The notes below the pieces were generated by a model. The model made no database searches and had not been told where the DNA came from. It saw only the letters and a program-made list of their open reading frames with translations. A DNA stretch of 5,699 nt from an uncultured Prevotellaceae bacterium (lineage in GTDB: Bacteria > Bacteroidota > Bacteroidia > Bacteroidales > Bacteroidaceae), in assembly GCA_946405695.1 (NCBI GenBank), contig CAMJIA010000086.1, positions 1 to 5,699 on the forward strand, read 5' to 3'. Below, in pieces: positions 1 to 5,699 of the stretch. A program made the position numbers and the translations under genes. Each line of letters starts with the position of its first letter. Positions within the stretch are counted from its first letter, which is position 1.

Positions 1-10
1 TTTGATGTTT

Positions 11-81
11 TAAGTTGTAAGTCAAATTTTGGGTGTAAAATTACAACTTATATTTGACATGACAAAATAAAACACCCAAAA
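11..81. repeat. Interleaved triple inverted repeat in the intergenic region
   Basis: Three inverted-repeat pairs lie in the same left-to-right order rather than nested. A is TAAGTTGTAA at 11-20 with its exact reverse complement at 41-50. B is GTCAAAT at 21-27 with ATTTGAC at 52-58. C is TTTTGGGTGT at 27-36 with ACACCCAAAA at 72-81. The left arms abut each other, with B and C sharing base 27, and so do A' and B' with one base between. The pairs interleave, so they cannot all form in one simple hairpin; they would be alternative hairpins or a pseudoknot. A near-palindrome, TTTGACATGACAAA at 53-66 with one mismatched pair, overlaps B'. All pairs were read directly from the sequence. Function is unknown: an operator, an alternative-fold leader or terminator for the gene beyond the left edge, or a relic of local rearrangement. 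Confidence 0.7.
36..66 (-). promoter_or_regulatory. Candidate leftward Bacteroidota-type promoter
   Basis: Reading leftward, TTTG at 66-63 is followed after 19 bases by TAATTTTA at 43-36. This matches the Bacteroidota housekeeping promoter pattern (a -33 TTTG and a -7 TAnnTTTG) except for the last base. Such a promoter would serve a gene beyond the left edge and would lie inside the interleaved inverted repeats, which could then act as operator or leader. The region is so AT-rich that chance matches are expected, so this is a weak call. Confidence 0.25.
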
Positions 82-90
82 AATGCGCTA

Positions 91-109
91 ATTAATAAAT
101 ATTATTAAT
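91..109 (-). terminator. AT-only hairpin downstream of the PBP gene, possible weak terminator
   Basis: ATTAATAA at 91-98 pairs exactly with TTATTAAT at 102-109 around a three-base loop. On the minus strand the hairpin begins 16 bases after the PBP stop codon, and a run of six T residues follows it at 83-78. It could end the operon transcript or protect its 3' end. The stem has no G-C pairs and would be unstable, and the T run does not directly follow it, so the terminator reading is tentative. Confidence 0.3.
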
Positions 110-125
110 CTTTTGTCGACGAATT

Positions 126-2579
126 CTACTCTTCCTTCGGTTCTTCTGCCACAGGCTTGTTATTAGGGAGGGCTTGTTGATTGGCATTCTGGTGGGCTGG
201 CTGACTGATGATATTACCCATTTCGTCAAGCACCTCGACCATCTTCTCACCATCAACAGCCAGACTGTCAACAGAAATAGAGTCAGAGTCAACAGGAGCC
301 TTGAAGTAGCCACCACAGCCGTAGTCGTTGGCAGATAGGTCTGTAGGTTTGTCAAACTTGGCGTGATATTGCTTGAAGCGTTCGTCTTTTAGCACACTCT
401 GCAGGAAGTAACCGCAGATAGGAAGTGCCGTACGGTTACCCTGACCCAGTTCGCCTGTGCGAAAGTGAATGCAACGGTATTCGCCACCTACCCAGGCACC
501 ACAGACCAGCTTGGGTGTGGTACCGATGAACCAGGCATCGGAGTGGTTGTTCGACGTACCTGTCTTTCCACCAAAGTCGGTGTCGGTAACATCATAGCCC
601 ACGAAGCCGCGCAGACGTGAACTGGTACCACTCATACCACCCATCAGCAGTTGTTGAACCATGAAAGCAGACTTGCGGGATAATGCTTCTTTGCTGTCGT
701 CAGGAGCAACGTAAATTTCTTTGCCGTCGCGATCGAGAATGCGTGTGACAAGGACGGGGGAACGGTGTACACCATTGTTGCAGGGCGTACAGTAGGCATT
801 GACAAGTTCTTCCAATGTAACGTCGCTGGAACCCAGAGCTAAGGCTGGAGTGGGGTCGAGCTTACTCTTGATACCCATTTCGTGGGCAGTATTGGCAATG
901 CGCTCGATGCCGCATTCCTGTCCCAGACGCACGGCAACAGAGTTGATACTCATGGCAAAGGCCTGCTTCAAGGTAATGTTTACACCTGAGAAATGGCCGT
1001 CAGCATTCGTCGGAGCCCATGTTACTTCTTTCTTCTGCTTGGCGTCATAGACCTTCATGGCGAAGTACTCGTCCTTGCGGGTGTCACAAGGGGTGATACC
1101 CTGGTTCATGGCCTCCGCATAGACAAACAACTTGAACGTTGAGCCAGGCTGGCGCATGGCAGTCACCTTGTCATATTTCCATGTCTTGAAGTCAATGTCG
1201 CCCACCCAGGCCTTTACATGTCCGGTCTGCGGTTCCATAGCCACAAAACCGCAATGCATGAAGTGTTCCATGTAGCGGATGGAGTCCATGGTGGATATCT
1301 CTTTCTCAATAGTGCCCTGCTCGTAGTCGAAGAGCTTCACCTTGTGAGGGAGATTGAGATAGTAGTTGATACTGTCCTCGTTGTTGTCGTATTTCTGCGC
1401 TAGCACCTTGTAGTAGGTGGTCTTCTTGGCCAAGTCTTCGATGAAATGAGGAATTTCCACATGACGCTCGTCCTGCCAAGGATTGGTGCTACCCCAATGG
1501 GCATTGAACGTCTTCTGTACCTGCTTCATCTGCTTGACGGCTGCCTCCTCAGCATACTTCTGCAGACGCGTGTCGATGGTAGTATAGATCTTCAGGCCAT
1601 CCTTGTAGAGGTCGTAGCCGTTCTCGTTGCACCACTTCTGCAGATGGTTCTTGACGGCCTCGCGGAAATAGAGGGCCTGTCCGTCGTAGTTGTTTTCTAC
1701 ACTGAAGTCCAGTTTTACCGACTTCACCTTCAACGTGTCGTAGGCCTCCTGAGTCAGATGGTTGTGCTTGAGCATGTTGTTAAGCACAACGTTTCGACGG
1801 TTCATGGAGTTCTGCGGATTGATGCGGGGATTATAGTAGGTGGTGGCCTTCAGCAGTCCCACAAGTACGGCAGCCTGATCGGCTGTCAGTTCTTTGGGTG
1901 TGGTGCCAAAATAGGTCTTCGCTGCTGTCTTGATGCCAAAAGCGTTGGAACCGAAGTCTACAGTATTGGCGTACATGGTCAGAATCTCCTTCTTGTCAAA
2001 GAAGAGCTCGATTTTTACAGCTGTAATCCACTCTTTGCTCTTCATGATGAGCATCTTTACACCAGGAATCTCGCCCAGCAAACCCGTAGAATACTCCGTA
2101 CGCACACGGAACATGTTTTTGACAAGCTGTTGGGTGATGGTCGAAGCACCACGGGCCTCGTGATGAACGACATAGTCCTTGAAGGCAGCGAAAACACCTT
2201 GGAAGTCAATTCCTATATGATGGTAGAAACGCTCATCTTCTGTGTCTATCAAGGCATCCCAGAAGACGGGATTGATGTCTTCGTAAGTGACGGGGGTGCG
2301 GTTCTCACTGAAGTATTTACCAATGAGTACGCCGTCAGCGCTATATAGTTCTGACGCTTGTACAGTCTTGGGATTCATGATAGATGACATGCCTGGCGAA
2401 CGACCAAAGAGCCACAGGAAGTTAATGTCTACCATAAACAGGTAGAGCAGGAAGGCAAAGATAAACGTCAGGAAGGCGATAGCAACCTTTCTATACCATT
2501 TGTGACCTGCGTATATGCTTTTGTACCACGGCCAGAAACCTTTGATGGTTTTCCAGCATCTATCCATGTATTTATTCAT
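126..2579 (-). CDS. mrcA: Class A penicillin-binding protein (PBP1A-like; bifunctional transglycosylase/transpeptidase)
   Basis: An 817-residue inner-membrane enzyme that polymerises lipid II into glycan strands and crosslinks their peptides in the periplasm. A cytoplasmic N-terminus rich in W, Y and K precedes one membrane anchor at about residues 31-50. The GT51 glycosyltransferase domain (about 75-260) shows [12 protein letters not shown] with catalytic E114, [12 protein letters not shown] at 144-155, the second glutamate E183 in KSKEW, and a FG...AAKTYFG motif ending near 225. The transpeptidase domain (about 440-735) has all three serine-acyltransferase motifs: S480-T-F-K483, S544-I-N546 and K672-T-G-T-S676. 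A linker or accessory segment (about 345-440) separates the two domains. The tail after 790 is rich in Q, N, P and E and looks disordered. The arginine usual in the RKxxE motif of GT51 appears as M179. The chosen ATG overlaps the last 8 bases of miaA; a second ATG four codons on (M5) lies just past the miaA stop and is an alternative start. Length and motifs indicate an intact gene. The family call is firm; PBP1A rather than another class A subtype is inferred. Confidence 0.95.
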   Translation of the reverse strand: MNKYMDRCWKTIKGFWPWYKSIYAGHKWYRKVAIAFLTFIFAFLLYLFMVDINFLWLFGRSPGMSSIMNPKTVQASELYSADGVLIGKYFSENRTPVTYEDINPVFWDALIDTEDERFYHHIGIDFQGVFAAFKDYVVHHEARGASTITQQLVKNMFRVRTEYSTGLLGEIPGVKMLIMKSKEWITAVKIELFFDKKEILTMYANTVDFGSNAFGIKTAAKTYFGTTPKELTADQAAVLVGLLKATTYYNPRINPQNSMNRRNVVLNNMLKHNHLTQEAYDTLKVKSVKLDFSVENNYDGQALYFREAVKNHLQKWCNENGYDLYKDGLKIYTTIDTRLQKYAEEAAVKQMKQVQKTFNAHWGSTNPWQDERHVEIPHFIEDLAKKTTYYKVLAQKYDNNEDSINYYLNLPHKVKLFDYEQGTIEKEISTMDSIRYMEHFMHCGFVAMEPQTGHVKAWVGDIDFKTWKYDKVTAMRQPGSTFKLFVYAEAMNQGITPCDTRKDEYFAMKVYDAKQKKEVTWAPTNADGHFSGVNITLKQAFAMSINSVAVRLGQECGIERIANTAHEMGIKSKLDPTPALALGSSDVTLEELVNAYCTPCNNGVHRSPVLVTRILDRDGKEIYVAPDDSKEALSRKSAFMVQQLLMGGMSGTSSRLRGFVGYDVTDTDFGGKTGTSNNHSDAWFIGTTPKLVCGAWVGGEYRCIHFRTGELGQGNRTALPICGYFLQSVLKDERFKQYHAKFDKPTDLSANDYGCGGYFKAPVDSDSISVDSLAVDGEKMVEVLDEMGNIISQPAHQNANQQALPNNKPVAEEPKEE

Positions 2580-3465
2580 AGTGCGTAATATAGTTCAGTA
2601 TGTCTTGTATATCCTCCGGATGAAACCATTCCATCGCTGTGTCTCGCTTGTACCATGTCAGTTGTTTGCGGGCGTAGCGGCGGGTGTTCCCCTTGATGCG
2701 TTCTACTGCTTCTTCCAATGACCAGCGTCCGTCGAGATAGTCGAATAATTCCTTGTAACCTACTGTGTTCAAGGCGTTCGTGTGTCGCTTTTCAACCAGT
2801 CCTTTAACTTCATCTAGCAATCCGTCAGCCATCATCTGGTCTACACGTTGGTTGATGCGCTGGTAGAGTTCCTCGCGGTCGCGGTTCAGTCCAATCTTGA
2901 TGATATGGAAAGGACGCTCCTTTTTCTGCTGGGTGCGGAACGAGGTGTACGTCTTGCCTGTCTGGTGACAGATTTCCAATGCATGGATGACACGTCGGTA
3001 GTTCTGTCGGTCTACGATGGCGTAGTGCTCAGGGTCCAACTGTTTCAACTCCTCGCAGAGTGCTTTTAAACCTTCTTCTTCGTAGCGTCGCTTCATTTCC
3101 TCACGGATGTCGTCGCGAACAGTAGGGATATCGTCTATGCCATTACAGACAGCGTCGATATACATCATGCTGCCGCCAGAGAGCAGGTTGACAGGCGCTG
3201 AAGACCCGTTTATATACGTCAACACCTCCTGTTCATACATGGAGGCGTTGTAGTAGTCGTCGATGCTCTTGCTACCCACAAAGAGGTGGGTTACTTGCCG
3301 CAATTGTTCTTCGGTAGGCGCTGCTGTACCAATCTTCAGCTCTCTATAGATTTGTCTGGAATCTGCATTCAGTATGGGTACACCATAATATTGTGCCAAC
3401 TGCATGGTCAGCGCCGTCTTACCTACTGCCGTAGGTCCTGTTATCACAACCAGCGTCTTAGTCAC
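2572..3465 (-). CDS. miaA: tRNA dimethylallyltransferase MiaA
   Basis: A 297-residue cytoplasmic enzyme that transfers a dimethylallyl group to N6 of A37 in tRNAs reading UNN codons, the first step towards (methylthio-)isopentenyl-adenosine. The sequence shows a P-loop, GPTAVGKT at residues 10-17, then NADSRQIY at 33-40 with the conserved Asp35 expected to be the catalytic base. GGSMMYIDA, the [14 protein letters not shown] helix and a C-terminal [14 protein letters not shown] motif follow, all typical of MiaA. Family proteins are around 300 residues, so this one is full length. The start codon is GTG: on the coding strand the in-frame codons just upstream are TAG-TGG-TTA-GAG, so no in-frame ATG is available before a stop. 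The next methionine (M21) lies beyond the P-loop. The gene starts 16 bases after the lpxA stop and overlaps the PBP start by 8 bases (ATGAATAA), so translation of the two is probably coupled. It is the one non-envelope gene in this run. Confidence 0.96.
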   Translation of the reverse strand: MTKTLVVITGPTAVGKTALTMQLAQYYGVPILNADSRQIYRELKIGTAAPTEEQLRQVTHLFVGSKSIDDYYNASMYEQEVLTYINGSSAPVNLLSGGSMMYIDAVCNGIDDIPTVRDDIREEMKRRYEEEGLKALCEELKQLDPEHYAIVDRQNYRRVIHALEICHQTGKTYTSFRTQQKKERPFHIIKIGLNRDREELYQRINQRVDQMMADGLLDEVKGLVEKRHTNALNTVGYKELFDYLDGRWSLEEAVERIKGNTRRYARKQLTWYKRDTAMEWFHPEDIQDILNYITHYE

Positions 3466-3486
3466 CTCTAACCACTAACCTCTATC
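3466..3486 (-). repeat. Three-unit heptamer tandem repeat at the lpxA-miaA junction
   Basis: On the plus strand the units are CTCTAAC (3466-3472), CACTAAC (3473-3479) and CTCTATC (3480-3486). On the coding strand they read GATAGAG, GTTAGTG and GTTAGAG. The repeat supplies the lpxA stop codon and fills the whole 16-base gap up to the miaA GTG. The period of seven is not a multiple of three, so the TAG inside each unit falls in a different reading frame, giving stops in all three frames. The TAG of the middle unit is in the miaA frame and limits its start. The repeat is short and the third unit carries one change from the first (A to T), so it could be coincidental. Confidence 0.6.
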
Positions 3487-4252
3487 GAATCACTCCGCGC
3501 TTGGAGTTCTCGATGAACGAGCAGATATACTCTACCTCCTTAGAGTCAGGATACTTGGCACGAGCTTCTGCAACACCATCCTTCAGGATACCCTTGGAGT
3601 AGATGATGCGATAGGCATCGTGAATAGCGTCAATAACCTCGTTGGGGAATCCGCGGCGACGTAGACCAATGAGGTTTACACCAGCATAGCGGATGGGTTC
3701 CTTGCCTGCAATGACGTAGGGAGGAATATCTTGTGAGGTGCGACTGCCGCCCTGAAACATGATATAGCCACCAACGTGCAGGAACTGATGGAACAGGCAG
3801 CAGGCAGAGATAATGGCGTTGTCGTCAACGATGACTTCACCGGCAAACTTCGTGGAATTGCCAATGATACAGCCATTACCAATCTCGCAGTCGTGACCAA
3901 TATGCATATTCTCCATCAGCAGGTTGCCGTTGCCGACAACGGTCTTCCCCTTTGATGCTGTACCACGACTAATGGTGACATTCTCACGAATGGAGTTGTT
4001 GTTGCCAATCTCACAGGTAGTCTCCTCGCCCTGGAACTTCAAGTCCTGAGGTTTGGTGGAGATGCTGGCACCTGGGAAGAACTCGTTATTGTTTCCGATG
4101 CGGGCACCAAAATGGATGGTGACATTGTTCAGGAATTTATTGTTGTCGCCGATAACAACATTCTTATCGATGACGCAGAAGGGACCGATAATGTTGTTAT
4201 CGCCAATCTTTGCCTCAGGGTCAACGACAGCCAGTGGATGTATCTGATTCAT
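3482..4252 (-). CDS. lpxA: UDP-N-acetylglucosamine acyltransferase LpxA
   Basis: A 256-residue cytoplasmic enzyme that moves a 3-hydroxyacyl chain from ACP to the 3-OH of UDP-GlcNAc, the first step of lipid A synthesis. Residues 1 to about 185 are hexapeptide repeats of a left-handed beta-helix (IGDNN, IGNNN and similar), followed by a helical C-terminus containing GLRRRGF and ending KRGVIR, as in other LpxA proteins. Aligned from memory to the 262-residue E. coli protein, catalytic His125 corresponds to H120 (HIGHDCEIGNG) and H160 to H155 (HQF). Gly173, the residue linked to long-chain acyl selection, corresponds to G168 (IMFQGGS). His144 of E. coli is replaced by E139 (FAGEV). Retained G168 fits a long 3-hydroxyacyl donor, as known for Bacteroides lipid A; this is inference. 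The gene follows lpxC-fabZ by 27 bases without a Shine-Dalgarno sequence, the gap being AT-rich with a palindrome ATATTAATAT at 4262-4271. A paralogous acyltransferase is unlikely given the C-terminal match. Confidence 0.96.
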   Translation of the reverse strand: MNQIHPLAVVDPEAKIGDNNIIGPFCVIDKNVVIGDNNKFLNNVTIHFGARIGNNNEFFPGASISTKPQDLKFQGEETTCEIGNNNSIRENVTISRGTASKGKTVVGNGNLLMENMHIGHDCEIGNGCIIGNSTKFAGEVIVDDNAIISACCLFHQFLHVGGYIMFQGGSRTSQDIPPYVIAGKEPIRYAGVNLIGLRRRGFPNEVIDAIHDAYRIIYSKGILKDGVAEARAKYPDSKEVEYICSFIENSKRGVIR

Positions 4253-4279
4253 GCGCGTACAATATTAATATATGGTGAT

Positions 4280-5662
4280 TTATTTGTTCTTGACGATCTG
4301 GGCTGTAAAGGTGGCCTCTGAAACTACGTGGTCGCCTACAAAGACGTAGCCCTTCATCGACGAAATACCATGACGAACAGGTGCCAACAAGTCGACCTTA
4401 AAGATGAGTGTGTCGCCAGGAACAACCTTCTGACGGAACTTGACGTCGTCGATCTTCATGAAGTAGGTAGACCAGCGCTCCGGCTCTTCCAGTGTGTTCA
4501 GCACCAGCAGACCACCACATTGTGCCATCGCTTCAATCTGCAGTACGCCGGGCATGACAGGCTCCTCAGGGAAGTGTCCCTGGAAGAAGGGCTCGTTGGA
4601 GGTTACGTTCTTGATGCCAACAATGGTACTGGCTCCTAGTGATATTACTTTGTCAACCAACTGCATGGGATAACGGTGAGGCAACAATTCGCGGATACGG
4701 TTCACGTCCATTACCGGCTCCTCATTGGGGTCGTAGACGGGGGCTTGGATTTCATGCTTACGAATTTCCTTGCGCATCTGACGCGCGAACTTGTTGTTGA
4801 TGGTATGTCCGGGACGGGTGGCGATGATGCGACCCTTGATGGGCTTGCCGATAAGAGCCATATCACCAATGACATCGAGCAACTTATGGCGTGTGCACTC
4901 GTTCTCCCACACCAATGGTTTGTGTTGGATGTATCCCAGTTCAGTAGCATCGCGATGCTCTACGCCCAACATGTCAGCCAGCGAGTCCAGACGCTCCTGT
5001 GTGGTCTGACGCTCGTAGATAACGATAGCATTATCTAGGTCACCGCCCTTGATGAGGTTGGCCTGCAACAGAGGTTCGATGTCACGAACAAAGACGAAGG
5101 TGCGTGCCGCAGCTATTTCGGTGGCAAAGTTCTCCATGTTGTCGAGTGTTGCAAACTCCGAGTTGATAATCTTCGACTCGAACGAACACATGGCAGTAAT
5201 CGAAAAGTCGTCATCAGGCAGAATGGTAATGCACGAGCCTGTATTCTCGTCCTTTACCTCAATCTTCTTACGAATGATATAGTAATCTTTGGGGGCATTT
5301 TGCTCTTCAGTACCTACTTCCTTAATTTTCTGAATATACTGAATGGCCGAACCGTCTAGAATAGGAAACTCTGGACCATTGACCTGAATGAGACAGTTGT
5401 CGATTCCCAAAGCGTAAAGGGCTGACAGTCCATGTTCTACAGTAGACACGCGGGCATCGCCCTTGGCCAGGACAGTACCGCGCTGGGTGTCTATGACGTT
5501 CTCAGCGATGGCATCAATAACGGGTTCGCCTTCCAGGTCTATGCGTTTAATCTTGTATCCGGTATTCTCTGGTGCCGGATTGAAAGTAACGGTCAGATTC
5601 AGACCCGTGTGCAGTCCTTTGCCAAATAGCGAAAAACTACCTTTCAGCGTCTTCTGTTTCAT
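4280..5662 (-). CDS. lpxC-fabZ: Bifunctional LpxC-FabZ: UDP-3-O-acyl-GlcNAc deacetylase fused to 3-hydroxyacyl-ACP dehydratase
   Basis: A 460-residue cytoplasmic fusion. Residues 1 to about 302 are LpxC, the zinc deacetylase that commits the lipid A pathway. Seen are GKGLHTG (14-20), STVEH with catalytic E76 and zinc ligand H77, TRHKLLDVIGDM with zinc ligands H259 and D263, and TRPGH with H286, the counterpart of E. coli His265. About 15 charged or proline-containing residues form a linker. From about 318 to 460 is FabZ, which dehydrates 3-hydroxyacyl-ACP in fatty-acid elongation: LLPHRYP (327-332), FFQGHFP with catalytic H363, and PGVLQIEAMAQ with catalytic E377. Both active sites look complete and no stop or frame change interrupts the junction, so this is a true fusion and not an assembly error. 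The arrangement is known across Bacteroidota. Putting both activities in one chain may help balance 3-hydroxyacyl-ACP use between LpxA/LpxD and fatty-acid synthesis; this is inference. The start codon begins the family-typical KQKTLKG segment and lies about 10 bases after the presumed lpxD stop. Confidence 0.98.
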   Translation of the reverse strand: MKQKTLKGSFSLFGKGLHTGLNLTVTFNPAPENTGYKIKRIDLEGEPVIDAIAENVIDTQRGTVLAKGDARVSTVEHGLSALYALGIDNCLIQVNGPEFPILDGSAIQYIQKIKEVGTEEQNAPKDYYIIRKKIEVKDENTGSCITILPDDDFSITAMCSFESKIINSEFATLDNMENFATEIAAARTFVFVRDIEPLLQANLIKGGDLDNAIVIYERQTTQERLDSLADMLGVEHRDATELGYIQHKPLVWENECTRHKLLDVIGDMALIGKPIKGRIIATRPGHTINNKFARQMRKEIRKHEIQAPVYDPNEEPVMDVNRIRELLPHRYPMQLVDKVISLGASTIVGIKNVTSNEPFFQGHFPEEPVMPGVLQIEAMAQCGGLLVLNTLEEPERWSTYFMKIDDVKFRQKVVPGDTLIFKVDLLAPVRHGISSMKGYVFVGDHVVSEATFTAQIVKNK

Positions 5663-5672
5663 AGTATGTATC

Positions 5673-5699
5673 TTATTTTGATTTCTTTAATTCTTCTAT
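5673..5699 (-). CDS. lpxD: C-terminal end of an upstream gene, probably lpxD (partial)
   Basis: Read leftward from the window edge, one frame gives I-E-E-L-K-K-S-K followed by TAA at 5675-5673, then a 10-base gap to the lpxC-fabZ ATG. A charged amphipathic end of this kind fits the C-terminal helix of LpxD, the third enzyme of lipid A synthesis, which commonly precedes lpxC-fabZ in Bacteroidota. The identity rests on position and eight residues only. A second frame stays open and ends at a TGA overlapping the lpxC ATG by four bases (residues RRIKEIKIRYIL), so it cannot be excluded. Confidence 0.45.
   Translation of the reverse strand: MEELKKSK

Noticed and set aside
115..126. Adjacent GTCGAC and GAATTC (SalI and EcoRI sites) next to the PBP stop, suggesting a cloning junction
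   Set aside because: The EcoRI hexamer includes the last base of the genuine stop codon, and the sequence on the left is natural-looking AT-rich intergenic DNA with no vector features. Two hexamers together can occur by chance.
1446..2348. Open frame of 300 codons on the plus strand, antisense to the PBP gene
   Set aside because: It lies wholly opposite a gene with complete GT51 and transpeptidase motifs. Its translation is L/V-rich with no recognisable domain, as expected for a frame mirrored from a well-used codon set.
4262..4271. Palindrome ATATTAATAT between lpxC-fabZ and lpxA as an operator or terminator
   Set aside because: It is A/T only, short, and lies in a 27-base gap inside an apparent operon. 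It is better explained as the AT-rich leader usual before Bacteroidota start codons.
4676..5038. Plus-strand open frame of 120 codons opposite lpxC-fabZ
   Set aside because: It is fully inside the LpxC domain coding region, has no family resemblance and no upstream signals. It is treated as a shadow frame.
1..5699. Mobile element, CRISPR array, tRNA or rRNA, or defence genes
   Set aside because: I found no transposase, integrase or nuclease motifs, no regularly spaced repeats, and no tRNA- or rRNA-like sequence. Genes fill 126-5662 almost continuously with housekeeping functions.

Overview
The window looks like a chromosomal piece of a Bacteroidota genome, most likely Bacteroidales and Prevotella-like. 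The reasons are a single-polypeptide LpxC-FabZ fusion, the gene order lpxC-fabZ / lpxA / miaA / class A penicillin-binding protein, the lack of Shine-Dalgarno sequences, and roughly balanced base composition in genes with very AT-rich gaps. The genus is an inference from general resemblance, not from a search.

Every supportable gene lies on the minus strand and reads right to left. At the right edge are the last eight codons of an upstream gene, probably lpxD (5673-5699). Next come lpxC-fabZ (4280-5662), lpxA (3482-4252), miaA (2572-3465, GTG start) and a bifunctional class A penicillin-binding protein (126-2579). The gaps are 10, 27 and 16 bases, followed by an 8-base overlap. This spacing suggests one operon with translational coupling. 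The 125 bases left of the last stop codon are AT-rich, carry no gene, and hold an unusual interleaved set of inverted repeats.

The operon has an envelope-building theme. LpxA and LpxC carry out the first two steps of lipid A synthesis, and the presumed LpxD the third. The FabZ half supplies dehydration in fatty-acid elongation and draws on the same 3-hydroxyacyl-ACP pool as LpxA and LpxD. The PBP polymerises and crosslinks peptidoglycan. MiaA, a tRNA prenyltransferase, is the functional outlier.

I see no mobile element, CRISPR array, RNA gene or undescribed protein system. The most unusual signals are non-coding. One is the A-B-C-A'-B'-C' inverted-repeat arrangement at 11-81. The other is a three-unit heptamer repeat that forms the whole lpxA-miaA junction and places a TAG stop in all three frames.
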